Assembly (NCBI GenBank): GCA_041741455.1
Contig: JBGSJZ010000011.1
Location: forward strand, 1-64,000
Direction of reading: 5' to 3'
Source: CALESS01 sp041741455
GTDB taxonomy: Bacteria; Chloroflexota; Anaerolineae; Anaerolineales; Anaerolineaceae
Length of the DNA stretch: 64,000 bases
The position numbers and the translations under genes were made by a program. The notes under the pieces were generated by a model. It made no database searches. It worked only from the letters and a program-made list of their open reading frames with translations, and was not told where the DNA came from. Every line of letters begins with the position of its first letter. Position 1 is the first letter of the stretch. Of the stretch, positions 48,095 to 57,206 are shown in pieces.

Positions 48095-51000
48095 TCACGG
48101 GTTGGTGCTGGGGGTTGGCATAGGTGTTGGTGTCAGGGTGGGGGTCGGTGTAAAGCTGGGTACAGGCGTCTCTGTTGGGATTGGGGTTGGTGTAAAAGTC
48201 CCAGTTGGGGTCGGTGTGAAGGTCAGAGTAGGGGTTTCCGTCAGGGTAGGAGTCGGAGTTGGAGTAGCTGTAGGCAGTTGAATATCCAGGCGAATATTTT
48301 TCTCAGCAAAGGTGCCTAGAACACTTTCCATGTAAACGCGGATGGTGATGATTCCGGCTGGTACATCTTTCAGATCCCAAGACAGGACTTTTTCAGGCAC
48401 GCGGTAGGGGATCGTGACGTTTTCCAGCAAGGGTTTCCACTCAACCGGTTTTTCGCCGACACCCCAATCCATGCGGAAACGCTTGAAATCAGCCGTGGCA
48501 TCTGCCACAAGATAAAGATCCAGCGGGCCAGTGCTGATCACCATCCGGTCGCTTAAACCGGCAAAGACAATGTTTGGATGAGGGTCCTCAAACCTGCATT
48601 CACGCTCGGGCATAAAGAGGATCGGTTGCTCAAACCCCAGGCTGGCTGCCCAGTTGCGGCCTTCATCGGTATCTTTGACCCATTTGACACCATCAGGGTC
48701 AGTAATATTCAGGACAAATTTTTCTTCGGTGTAATCTGAACAGAAACCGGATGCTTCCAGATTGGTCCAGGTATCCAACCGGGTCTTACGCCATAGATCC
48801 TGAGAGGCAGGCAGGGGCAGTTGATCGCCAGCAAAGATCTCCGAACGCTGGGATGGACACCACTCTGACGGTTCAGTACCGGATGTAGAACAAATCACCT
48901 TCTCAACAATATTCGCCGGACGGATAAAGGGAGTCGCATTACCGCCGGTCAGAATAGAAACTGCGGATTGGATCACACTGGACCAGATGGGTGCAGCTCC
49001 AGTCAGACCGGTAGTGCTTTGCATAGGGGTGTAATCCGCATTGCCTACCCAGACGCCTACGACCACATCCGGTGTGTAGCCTATGGTCCAATTATCTCGA
49101 TAATCATTGGTCGTGCCGGTTTTAACCGCAGCCTGGAAAGGCTGATTGAGCACGGAATTTGCGCCGAACATGGGAGACCGGGCGTCATTATCGCTCAGGA
49201 TTGAACTGATCAGGTAGGCGTGTTCAGGCCGGATAACCTGTTCACCGGCAGGTGGCTTGTACTCAAAGAGCGTAGCGCCGGTGAAATCAGTGATTTTGGT
49301 GATGGCCACCGGGGATACTTTTCGCCCGCCATTGGCAAATACACCGTAAGCGGAAGTGAGTTCAAGCAGCGTTACATCCCCACCACCCAGGGTGAGCGAA
49401 AGTCCGTAATCAGTACGAGTCAGGGTGTTAATTCCCAATCTCTGGGCAAAGTTGATTAACCCATCGGCCTGGGGGGTCAACGGATCATCGTAAATCCCTA
49501 CAAATTGTAAGGCTTTGACTGCCGGGATATTGTAGGAATTGGCCAACGCCGAGCGTAATGTGACCGGACCATGGTACCGACCATCGTAATTTTCCGGCTT
49601 GTAAGGTGGCATCGGGTCATTTGCCTGGCCGGAAGGGGGGAGTGAGACCGGAACATCCCAAATCAAGGTGGACGGAGACCAACCTTTCTCAAAGGCCGCC
49701 ACATAGGTCAGGGGTTTGATAGCTGACCCTGGTTGGCGGGGAGAGAGTGCCATGTTGACCTGCCCGGAAATGGCTTCACTGTAAAAATCTGCTGAACCGA
49801 CCATGGCCAAGATTTCACCAGTCAACGGACGGATGGCGATCAGAGCGCTGTTAGTCACATTTCGACCCTGCAGACTGGCCAATTGCTCGGACACGGCCTG
49901 TTCTGCCGCATTCTGGATGCCAGGGTCCAGGGTTGTGTATACATTGAAGCCAGACCGATAGATGGTCTGTGGATCCACCTGGGCTTCCAGAAGAGAGCGA
50001 ATATAGGTCACCCAGTGTGGGTAGCGGAAGGTCTGCAGGTTGGGCTGGAAGTTGTACGTGATGATTTCCTGATAGCCATTGGCGGCTGCAAGTTCGTCCA
50101 CACATACCGGTTGGACGCTGGTACTGACGTAGATACAGTTTTCTTCCCTGCTCAGTTGATACATTAAGACCAGCACACTTTGCAGGCGGGTCAGGGTCTG
50201 TTCGCGATTAGTGTAAATATCATATACCCCGGGGGATTGCGGCAAACCAGCCAGGAAGGCTGCCTGTCCGAGGGTTAGTTGCTGAGCTGAAGTATTGAAG
50301 TATGTTTCAGAGGCTGCTTCGATACCATAAGCCATGTTGCTGTAATAAATTTCGTTCAGATAAAGCTCAAGAATGTCGTCTTTAGAATAGCGGCGCGTAA
50401 TTTCTGCGGCCAGCACAATTTCACGAGCCTTCCTTTGAAGGGTGCGTTCGTAGCGTTCCTCTGCGGAGAGCAGCAGGATGCGGGCCAATTGCTGGGTGAT
50501 GGTGGATGCGCCACCACCCTGGCCGCCTGTGGTGTAGTTCACCCACAGGGCGCGCGTCAAGGCGATGATATCAAACCCGGGATGGCTGTAGAAAGCTTTA
50601 TCCTCGGTGGCGATGGTTGCCGCGATGACAAAGGGGGACATTTCTTCGAGTGAGACATAAGTACGCCGGCCTGCGGTTGGGTCGTTGATCTCGTAGAGAA
50701 TGTTACCATTCCGGTCGTAGATGCGGGTCGTCTCAAATTGGGATGCTCTTTGGCGCAACTCGGACACATCCGGCAGGCTGCTGGCGATGCGGAAATACTG
50801 AAAGACACCAAAAGAAGCCACCAGTAGAAAAATAATGATACCGGCAAACAACAGGATGATCACCCCGCGCCAAAAACAGCCCATGCGGCGTCTGGCCTTT
50901 GGTTTTGACCGGGGAGGTTGACTAGCGGTTGGTCGAGTCGCTTCCACCGATACCGGACGGCCAGGTTGAGTCAATTGGGTGGATAAACCCATCGGTCGGC

Positions 51001-51667
51001 GGATAGGTTCGGTGCGACTTCGTGAGTCGGGGGGGGGGGTATCTGAAGCAGAAGTTGGAACAGGTGCTGGTCGACTGGTTCCTGGCCGGATCGGGTAATT
51101 ATGGTTGTAGGCAGCTGGCGTAACCCGGGTGGCGTTATAATCTTGTTCTTCCACGCGCAACGGGAGAGGGCCAGGATTAAAATCCGGTGGGGGGGGAAGG
51201 GTGGGTTGGTCAGACCAGTCGGGGGCGGCTTGAGTGGGAACACCTGGTTCAGGGATCAGCAAAGTTGAACGGGTTTCTGCAGAAGGATCACTTTCTTCTG
51301 ACGGGAATGCTGAAAATTGGGAATCAAAGGCTTGATCGCTGGTCGGCATGGGGATGGTTTGGATGAGATCTGGTTCGGAGGGAGAAAAGGGGAATGGAAT
51401 ATCGCCAGGATCGGCTGAAATTCCCATGGTTTGGATCAAATCCTGATCCACTGTTGAAGGCAGGTCGGGTTTGTTAACCTGTGATGAAGGCGGGTTGACC
51501 TGCATGGGTTGAGTGTCGGCCTCATCATCAATGGGTTCTTCAGGAAATTGAGAAACCGGCTGGCTTTCAGAAATCAAGCGCCGGAGACGATCTGCTGGTT
51601 TCTCCTGGGGGGGATTGCTCTCACCCTCTGGAGGAATGGTTGGGTTGGGATCAGGATTCTTACTCAT
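48095..51667 (-). CDS. class A penicillin-binding protein (PBP1a-like) with long tails
   Basis: 1190 residues. Residues 1-260 are a disordered cytoplasmic tail rich in Pro, Asp, Glu and Thr. A membrane helix lies at about 266-290. The GT51 glycosyltransferase has TEDKAFYSHPG and GGASTITQQLAR. The transpeptidase has SAIK (nucleophile Ser, in QPGSAIKPLTY), SYN (LANSYNIPAVK) and KTGT. A C-terminal domain of about 230 residues ends in a Thr-Pro stalk (from about 1130). It polymerises and cross-links peptidoglycan, which shows this organism has a wall precursor pathway. The tail holds repeated acidic T-x-P-like motifs. The ATG is 6 nt from a TGCTAGAAT element and lacks a Shine-Dalgarno, so it is predicted to be leaderless. 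Confidence 0.95.
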   Translation of the reverse strand: MSKNPDPNPTIPPEGESNPPQEKPADRLRRLISESQPVSQFPEEPIDDEADTQPMQVNPPSSQVNKPDLPSTVDQDLIQTMGISADPGDIPFPFSPSEPDLIQTIPMPTSDQAFDSQFSAFPSEESDPSAETRSTLLIPEPGVPTQAAPDWSDQPTLPPPPDFNPGPLPLRVEEQDYNATRVTPAAYNHNYPIRPGTSRPAPVPTSASDTPPPDSRSRTEPIRRPMGLSTQLTQPGRPVSVEATRPTASQPPRSKPKARRRMGCFWRGVIILLFAGIIIFLLVASFGVFQYFRIASSLPDVSELRQRASQFETTRIYDRNGNILYEINDPTAGRRTYVSLEEMSPFVIAATIATEDKAFYSHPGFDIIALTRALWVNYTTGGQGGGASTITQQLARILLLSAEERYERTLQRKAREIVLAAEITRRYSKDDILELYLNEIYYSNMAYGIEAASETYFNTSAQQLTLGQAAFLAGLPQSPGVYDIYTNREQTLTRLQSVLVLMYQLSREENCIYVSTSVQPVCVDELAAANGYQEIITYNFQPNLQTFRYPHWVTYIRSLLEAQVDPQTIYRSGFNVYTTLDPGIQNAAEQAVSEQLASLQGRNVTNSALIAIRPLTGEILAMVGSADFYSEAISGQVNMALSPRQPGSAIKPLTYVAAFEKGWSPSTLIWDVPVSLPPSGQANDPMPPYKPENYDGRYHGPVTLRSALANSYNIPAVKALQFVGIYDDPLTPQADGLINFAQRLGINTLTRTDYGLSLTLGGGDVTLLELTSAYGVFANGGRKVSPVAITKITDFTGATLFEYKPPAGEQVIRPEHAYLISSILSDNDARSPMFGANSVLNQPFQAAVKTGTTNDYRDNWTIGYTPDVVVGVWVGNADYTPMQSTTGLTGAAPIWSSVIQSAVSILTGGNATPFIRPANIVEKVICSTSGTEPSEWCPSQRSEIFAGDQLPLPASQDLWRKTRLDTWTNLEASGFCSDYTEEKFVLNITDPDGVKWVKDTDEGRNWAASLGFEQPILFMPERECRFEDPHPNIVFAGLSDRMVISTGPLDLYLVADATADFKRFRMDWGVGEKPVEWKPLLENVTIPYRVPEKVLSWDLKDVPAGIITIRVYMESVLGTFAEKNIRLDIQLPTATPTPTPTLTETPTLTFTPTPTGTFTPTPIPTETPVPSFTPTPTLTPTPMPTPSTNP

Positions 51668-51673
51668 AGTTTC

Positions 51674-51682
51674 ATTCTAGCA
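51674..51682 (-). promoter_or_regulatory. extended -10 of a predicted leaderless transcript (PBP)
   Basis: TGCTAGAAT on the minus strand; the hexamer ends 6 nt before the ATG at 51667. Confidence 0.6.
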
Positions 51683-51702
51683 TAAAAAAAGCTTGTTTCC
51701 AT

Positions 51703-51731
51703 TTGACCTGTCAGGATTCTGACCGTACAAT
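51703..51731 (+). promoter_or_regulatory. promoter of a predicted leaderless transcript (glycosidase)
   Basis: TTGACC (51703-51708), 17-nt spacer, TACAAT (51726-51731), then 6 nt to the ATG at 51738. Both promoter elements are good and no ribosome binding site is present. Confidence 0.75.
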
Positions 51732-51737
51732 GATGAA

Positions 51738-54107
51738 ATGAAAGAATTGAATTTGAAGCACGGTCATCCTCAGGTATTGGTGTTGGCAGCCGATTGGAGA
51801 TTGGCGGATGTAGATTACACCAATGATATCATCTGGGAACTCAGCCTGACAGGAGGAGAACCTGAGGTGCTGGCAATCCAGACGACCATGGGACTGCGCT
51901 GTGGAGGCTTACGCCTATTTCCTCGCTTTGTCCGCAAAGATGGGACGGTGAGCGACCCTGCAAAGTTCCATCACTCCCCGGTGGTGCAACAAATATACCC
52001 AAATTACGCCCGAATCCACTTTTCTCCCTTTTCCGGATTGGAAGTGAAAGCTGAATTCCAAGTCGCCTCATCTACGGTGATTTGTGGTCGGTTTGTACTG
52101 CAAAATAAAAGCATTCTTAAGGAGCATTTCCGCTTTGAATGGGCAGGTATCCTCAATTCGCTGACCAACGGACAGGGCATAGCGGTTGTACCCTTCGACA
52201 ATAATTTTGTTTTGGAAGGTGGCAGCGGTGATCTACGCCTGGTCAGTTGCCTGTCATCCCCGGCCAAAGCGGGAGGTGGTCCGTATTCATCGCTTGGGCA
52301 GGAAATCGAGTTGTATCCTAGCGCCCAGATCTCAATTCACTGGGCGTTGGCGGCTGCCAGAACGGACCAGGAAGCTTTTCAATTATCGCAAGCAGCCTTA
52401 CAGCGCCGTTTTGATGCAGAAACTGCCCGGATAGAAATTCAGAATGAGGTTGAAGAACTGGAAATTTCCACCGGGAATCCGGAATGGGATGCTGCCCTGG
52501 TTTTGAGCCAACGAGCAGCCCGGCAGCTTTTCTTTCCAGCAGCCGGAGGAATGCCTGATCCTTCCTTTATCCTGATTCGAAGGCCTGACCAGGGTTACTC
52601 CATAACGGGCGATGGCTCCGATTACTCCTCTTTGTGGAGTGGGCAGACTGTGCTGGATACCTATTTCCTTTCCAGCCTGGTTCTGCCGGGTGGGGTGAAG
52701 TGGGTTAAAGGAGTAATTCGTAATTTCCTGTCGACTCAGGATGAAGCCGGGCAAATTGATTGGCGACCAGGGCTAGCAGGCCAGCGTAGCCGTCGGTTGG
52801 CACAACCCATGTTGGCCAGTCTGGCATTATCCACTGCGGAGATGAGTGGAGAAACAGAGTGGCTGAAAGATATCTACCCCGGTTTGGCGCGCTTCGTACG
52901 CTACTGGTTCGGGGAAGAGCATGATCGGGATCAGGATGGTTTTCCGGAATGGGATCATGCCTTGCAGACCGGATTGGAAGGATCTCCGATGTATGACCGC
53001 TGGCACCTCGAATCGCAGGGTCTCGAGCTAAGTGTATTGGAAAGCCCGGCCTTAGGAGCCATGCTGGTAAAAGAATGCCGAAGTTTATGTCAAATTGGTC
53101 GGCTACTGGGTGCAGAAGCCGATATTCCCTGGCTGGAAGAGCGGGCAGAGCAACTTGCTGCAAAAATTCAAGAAACCTGGCAGTCTGAACAGGCCATGTA
53201 TCACTACCGGGATCATCAAACGCATGCAATGTCTGCAGGTGAACTAATCCTTGAATTCTCTGGTTCCGGGATATTTCCGGTGCAACAGGACTTCGAAACC
53301 TCCCAACGTTTAATGGTCGTATTTGAATCGTCAGAACACTTGACGCGCGCCGTTACGATAAGAATCAAGGGCTGGTTGGGAGAAAAAGAAGTTGTGGAAG
53401 ATTTAAATCCGCAACGTTTTACCTGGGTTAATGGCCGGGGGCGGGCTACTGGCCGATCGGTGTTTTCCAAAATTGAATCCATTGAAGTAAATGGTGCATT
53501 GGCAGGGGACCAGGGCTGGGTACGAATTCCGGACTATACCCTTGAAGATTTATCTTTACTCATGCCATTGTGGGCTGGTATCCCTGACCAGGATCAAGCG
53601 AAAGCCATGCTCGAGCTGTCTATCCAATCTGAGTGGCTGGAGAAATATGGCCTGGCCGTTTGCGGAAAGATAAAACAACCAGATGAGGGGGGGCATGGAG
53701 TTCTGATGCCATGGAATCACCTGGTAGGTGAGGGATTACTGCATTATGGCTTTCGCAAAGAGGCTGCGGAACTGGTCAGAAGACTGATGGAAGGGGTAAT
53801 CCATAATCTGCGGACGCATCGGGATTTTTACAACCAGGTGGATGCTTGCAGCGGTCAAGCCATGGGAGAAGCCGGGCATTTGCATGGAATGGCACCCGTC
53901 GGGTTGTTCTTGCGGACGGCTGGGATTCATCAAATATCACCTGAAAGATTAATAATCCAAACTGGGAGTCCATTTTCCCATGCAATTACGGTAAAATATA
54001 AGGGAACCGGGGTGACATTGAATGCCAAGGAAGCGCAGATCACCTTCCCTTCCGGTCAATCGGTCCGGGTGGATGAGCCTGGATTGCACAAAGTGGATTG
54101 GGAGTGA
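51738..54107 (+). CDS. GH63-like (alpha/alpha)6 glycosidase
   Basis: 789 residues without a signal peptide. The N-terminal 230 residues are a beta-sandwich part; the following 550 residues form a helical toroid, with the signature DRDQDGFPEWDHALQTG in the middle and GGHGVLMPWNHLVGEGLLHYGF near the end. This order and these motifs are found in GH63-like, GH37-like and MGH-type glycosidases. The activity is not assigned; release of alpha-glucosides or glycoprotein-type sugars is likely. It is followed by the c-di-AMP-receptor-like pair 24 bp downstream, so the three genes could be on one transcript ending at the terminator near 54774. Confidence 0.75.
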   Translation: MKELNLKHGHPQVLVLAADWRLADVDYTNDIIWELSLTGGEPEVLAIQTTMGLRCGGLRLFPRFVRKDGTVSDPAKFHHSPVVQQIYPNYARIHFSPFSGLEVKAEFQVASSTVICGRFVLQNKSILKEHFRFEWAGILNSLTNGQGIAVVPFDNNFVLEGGSGDLRLVSCLSSPAKAGGGPYSSLGQEIELYPSAQISIHWALAAARTDQEAFQLSQAALQRRFDAETARIEIQNEVEELEISTGNPEWDAALVLSQRAARQLFFPAAGGMPDPSFILIRRPDQGYSITGDGSDYSSLWSGQTVLDTYFLSSLVLPGGVKWVKGVIRNFLSTQDEAGQIDWRPGLAGQRSRRLAQPMLASLALSTAEMSGETEWLKDIYPGLARFVRYWFGEEHDRDQDGFPEWDHALQTGLEGSPMYDRWHLESQGLELSVLESPALGAMLVKECRSLCQIGRLLGAEADIPWLEERAEQLAAKIQETWQSEQAMYHYRDHQTHAMSAGELILEFSGSGIFPVQQDFETSQRLMVVFESSEHLTRAVTIRIKGWLGEKEVVEDLNPQRFTWVNGRGRATGRSVFSKIESIEVNGALAGDQGWVRIPDYTLEDLSLLMPLWAGIPDQDQAKAMLELSIQSEWLEKYGLAVCGKIKQPDEGGHGVLMPWNHLVGEGLLHYGFRKEAAELVRRLMEGVIHNLRTHRDFYNQVDACSGQAMGEAGHLHGMAPVGLFLRTAGIHQISPERLIIQTGSPFSHAITVKYKGTGVTLNAKEAQITFPSGQSVRVDEPGLHKVDWE

Positions 54108-54130
54108 TTGGAACCCCGTAAAGGAGGCGT

Positions 54131-54484
54131 ATGAACGAACTGCATAATCACCAATCTGCGGAAAGTATGATGATGCTGGCGGTTGTCCAGGCACAAGATT
54201 CGGAGCCTGCCGAACATGCGCTGAGCAAGTTGGGCTTCACTGTAAACCGTCTGCCCAGCGTGGGCGGTTTTCTGGGTCGACGCAATGCAACCTTGATGAT
54301 CGGTCTGCCGATCGAGCGTCAGGAAGAAGTCATCCAATCCCTGAACGAAACTTGCCGGCAGCGCGTGGAATTTATTGCAGTGCCACTGGAAAGTGCTCCT
54401 CTGCCCTTGCCGGCTCCCACACCCATCACGATTGGTGGCGCCACCATTTTCAGCCTGGAAGTTGATCATTACGAGGAGGTCTGA
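54131..54484 (+). CDS. PII-like c-di-AMP receptor-type protein, divergent copy
   Basis: 117 residues of the cyclic-di-AMP receptor family (PstA/DarA, PF06153). The start MMMLAVVQAQDSEPAEHALSKLG matches the family beginning, and GFTVNRLPSVGGFLGRRNATLMIG contains the SGGF-type loop as VGGF. A Pro-rich insert (PLPLPAPTP) lies before the last strand GGATIFSLEVDHYEEV. It is less typical than the second copy (54487), so its ligand may differ. AAAGGAGG precedes the ATG; the gap to the second copy is 2 bp. Confidence 0.82.
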   Translation: MNELHNHQSAESMMMLAVVQAQDSEPAEHALSKLGFTVNRLPSVGGFLGRRNATLMIGLPIERQEEVIQSLNETCRQRVEFIAVPLESAPLPLPAPTPITIGGATIFSLEVDHYEEV

Positions 54485-54486
54485 CC

Positions 54487-54753
54487 ATGAAGCTAATAAT
54501 TGCCATTCTCCGAGACAATGATAACGATCCGGTGACCCACGCTTTGGTGGAACAAGATTTTCGGGTCACAATGGTAGCATCCACTGGTGGTTTTCTACGC
54601 AGAGGCCAGACTACTCTGCTGATTGGCGTGGAAGACGAGCAGGTGGAGCAAGCCCTGGAAGTTATCCGCAAAACCTGCGCCCCCGCCAGTGAACCTGGTG
54701 GAAAACGCGCCACAATTTTTGTGATCAAAGTTGATCAATATACACACTTCTAA
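54487..54753 (+). CDS. PII-like c-di-AMP receptor (PstA/DarA family)
   Basis: 88 residues. The N-terminal MKLIIAILRDNDNDPVTHAL, the glycine loop TMVASTGGFLRRGQTTLLIG, and the VEDEQVEQALEVIRKTC helix agree closely with PstA-type receptors, which form trimers and bind c-di-AMP between subunits. The usual B-loop between the glycine-loop strand and the helix is short here, and the C-terminus ends in ATIFVIKVDQYTHF. The start has GAGG upstream. It is directly behind the divergent copy, and mixed trimers are possible. A terminator follows. Confidence 0.88.
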   Translation: MKLIIAILRDNDNDPVTHALVEQDFRVTMVASTGGFLRRGQTTLLIGVEDEQVEQALEVIRKTCAPASEPGGKRATIFVIKVDQYTHF

Positions 54754-54773
54754 TCAATATTAAAAATGGATGA

Positions 54774-54806
54774 GGGCAGGAGAAATATACCTGCCCTTTG
54801 ATTTTT
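54774..54806 (+). terminator. intrinsic terminator after the c-di-AMP receptor pair
   Basis: GGGCAGG (54774-54780) pairs with CCTGCCC (54790-54796), loop of 9 nt, followed by TTTGATTTTT. Confidence 0.88.
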
Positions 54807-54828
54807 AAAACTGATTTCGAATACCCCT

Positions 54829-57153
54829 ATGAACCAACCCCTTCACCCTGCTCCTCGATGTGGATTTTTCCCCGACTCGGGGAGCTTTCATTTCACCTTC
54901 CAATCTTCCAGGACAGAAATCAATTCTGCACCAATGAGGATTATTCTCCACTCGAATGGAAACCGCAGCCAAGTATCCCTAAACCATTGGTGTCCCACTG
55001 GTGATCGTTTGGAAGAAATCGGGTGTCAAACCTTTGAGGCGTTACTGCCAGAAAGCGACCTGATTGTTAGGCTTTTCCTCAAGTCAGAACAGGGTTTGTG
55101 GAAGGTAAGATTAGAACACCAGGGGAAGCAACCGATCCGGATTGAAAGGGTAGAGCTACTGAAGGATGCTACGATACTCCATGAAGTTGCATCAAGCGAA
55201 AATGATCGGGCAGATTATGCTTTTTTTGAGAATGGTTGGCAATCCTGGTCGTATAGCGCGGCCTACACTGCACGACAAAAAGCCAGGAGAACCAACCTTG
55301 AATGGATTTATCCGGGCATCTGGTCAGCCAGCGGAACACCAATCCCAAGACAGACGGGCCGGTTTGCAAGCGATTTCTTTGGGGTTTTATTTGATCGTCA
55401 AAACCAACAGGGCTGGGTGACCGGGTTTCTCTCCCAACGCGAGCAATTTGGCACGGTTGCGGCAGATTTGCGTGGCATTCCGATTTTGAATCTCTGGGCT
55501 AATTGTGATGGGGTGGTTTTAGCGCCTGGCGGCAGCCTGGAGACGGATTGGGCGGTTCTACTCGAAATATCTACCCAGGCTGATGATTGTTTCGCTGACC
55601 CTCTGCATGAGTATGTACGCTTGGTCGCGCAGGAAAACCAGGCACGAGTGCCAGCGCGGGTTCCGGCTGGATGGTGCTCCTGGTATCACTATTATCAAAA
55701 TGTCAGCGAAGAAGATGTTCGCCGGAATCTACAGGCAACCCTAAACAATAACCAACGCTGGCCTCTGGATTTGATCCAGATCGACGATGGTTATGAGATA
55801 CTTGTGGGGGAATGGGACCAATTTAATGAACGATTTCCGCAAGGAGTAGCTGACCTAGCCAGTAAGATAAAGGACGCCAACATGCTGGCAGGCATCTGGC
55901 TGGCGCCATTCATTTTTCAACCCCAGGCGGAAACCGCCCGCAGCCACCCGGATTGGATGATCCAGGATCGCAGCGGCCGGCCGAGGTTTGCCGGATTCAA
56001 CTGGAACAGCAGGACGCAGGCTCTGGATACGACCCACCCTGAAGCGCAGGAATGGTTGCATGAAACCATTCGGCGGACGGTGGTTGACTGGGGCTTTCCC
56101 TACCTCAAGCTGGATTTCCTGTACGCAGGCGGTCTTCCGGGGCGGCGGCATGACCCCACCCGCACCAACGCCCAGGCCTTGTACGCCGGGCTAGAAATCA
56201 TCCGCAAAGCAGCCGGAGAGGAGACCTTTCTGCTGGGATGCGGCTGCCCACTGGGACCTGGCGTGGGCATCTTTGATGCCATGCGCATCTCAGCAGACAC
56301 CGCACCGGCCTGGGGAAACCATTATTTTGGGATGGCCATTCCTTTTCTAGCTGAACCTCATGCCCCCTCGGCTGAAAATGCCCTGCACAATGTGCTGACC
56401 CGGGCTAACCTGCACCAGAAATGGTGGTGGAACGATCCTGATTGTATTTTGCTGCGCCCGGAAAGCCAGTTGAGCCTGGCGGAAGTCCAGACAATTGCCT
56501 CTGTGATTGCCTTGACTGGTGGGATGTTGTTGGTCTCGGATGACTTAAACGCGCTGCCGGTGGATCGGCAGGAAATGCTCAGCCAGATGCTGCCGCCGAT
56601 CCAATCGGCTGGCGTGGTTCTGGACACCCTGGCGAAAACCGAACCAACCGCAGTATTCTGGCAGGGTGAGGATGGGGTCGGTCCATTTGCGCTGGTGGCG
56701 TTGATCAACTGGGAGAAGAAAGTTCGATCGTTAACGTTTGATCCAAAAAGATTTAAGAGATATGGGCCGCTATGGTTAAGCAGCTTTTGGGATGACCAGG
56801 TGGTGGATTTAGCGTCCGACCAGAAACAGACATTCGAAAATGTTCCGGCACATGGAACAGTTTTACTGGCGGTTCGGAAAAAACTAATGAACACCCCAGT
56901 ACAATACCTGGGCGGGACTCTCCACATCTCCCAGGGTGTTGAATTGCAGGGGATGAGCTTTGACGAGTCGGGTTTCACGCTCTCGCTGGAGTTGCCAAGA
57001 CTCTGGCAGGGTGAGGTCAGGCTGAGGGTCGCACAAACGCCAACTGGTTTCGAAGCCACCGGCGCAACCATTCAAAGCTGGCAGACTGTAAACCAAATTT
57101 TAAGGCTGAAAGTTTCTGGCGAGAACCAGGCGAAAATTATTGGTTACTGGTAA
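54829..57153 (+). CDS. alpha-galactosidase family GH36/GH27-like enzyme
   Basis: 774 residues. The N-terminal beta domain (about 1-270) is followed by a barrel: PAGWCSWYHYYQNVSEEDV, then DLIQIDDGYE and LAGIWLAPFIFQ. The nucleophile Asp is in FPYLKLDFLY and the acid/base Asp in MRISADTAPAW; both agree with clan GH-D. The Cys in LGCGCPLG is close to the active site in this family. A C-terminal beta part closes the protein. The enzyme should release terminal alpha-galactose or a related alpha-linked sugar in the cytoplasm. The first ATG is used here, but without a clear ribosome binding site; a start at 54934 (MRIILHSNG) is possible. Confidence 0.85.
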   Translation: MNQPLHPAPRCGFFPDSGSFHFTFQSSRTEINSAPMRIILHSNGNRSQVSLNHWCPTGDRLEEIGCQTFEALLPESDLIVRLFLKSEQGLWKVRLEHQGKQPIRIERVELLKDATILHEVASSENDRADYAFFENGWQSWSYSAAYTARQKARRTNLEWIYPGIWSASGTPIPRQTGRFASDFFGVLFDRQNQQGWVTGFLSQREQFGTVAADLRGIPILNLWANCDGVVLAPGGSLETDWAVLLEISTQADDCFADPLHEYVRLVAQENQARVPARVPAGWCSWYHYYQNVSEEDVRRNLQATLNNNQRWPLDLIQIDDGYEILVGEWDQFNERFPQGVADLASKIKDANMLAGIWLAPFIFQPQAETARSHPDWMIQDRSGRPRFAGFNWNSRTQALDTTHPEAQEWLHETIRRTVVDWGFPYLKLDFLYAGGLPGRRHDPTRTNAQALYAGLEIIRKAAGEETFLLGCGCPLGPGVGIFDAMRISADTAPAWGNHYFGMAIPFLAEPHAPSAENALHNVLTRANLHQKWWWNDPDCILLRPESQLSLAEVQTIASVIALTGGMLLVSDDLNALPVDRQEMLSQMLPPIQSAGVVLDTLAKTEPTAVFWQGEDGVGPFALVALINWEKKVRSLTFDPKRFKRYGPLWLSSFWDDQVVDLASDQKQTFENVPAHGTVLLAVRKKLMNTPVQYLGGTLHISQGVELQGMSFDESGFTLSLELPRLWQGEVRLRVAQTPTGFEATGATIQSWQTVNQILRLKVSGENQAKIIGYW

Positions 57154-57167
57154 CGACCCTGATTCTA

Positions 57168-57176
57168 TGCTAGACT
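57168..57176 (+). promoter_or_regulatory. extended -10 before the secreted stalk protein
   Basis: TGCTAGACT, an extended -10. The gene has a normal ribosome binding site (TTGGAGAAAAG) and a leader of about 25 nt. Confidence 0.5.
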
Positions 57177-57206
57177 CTGGGACAAATTGACCGCCTTGGA
57201 GAAAAG

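Noticed and set aside
54798..54828. Leaderless promoter for the alpha-galactosidase (TTGATT and ATACCC)
   Set aside because: The -10 is too poor, and the hexamers overlap the T run of the upstream terminator.
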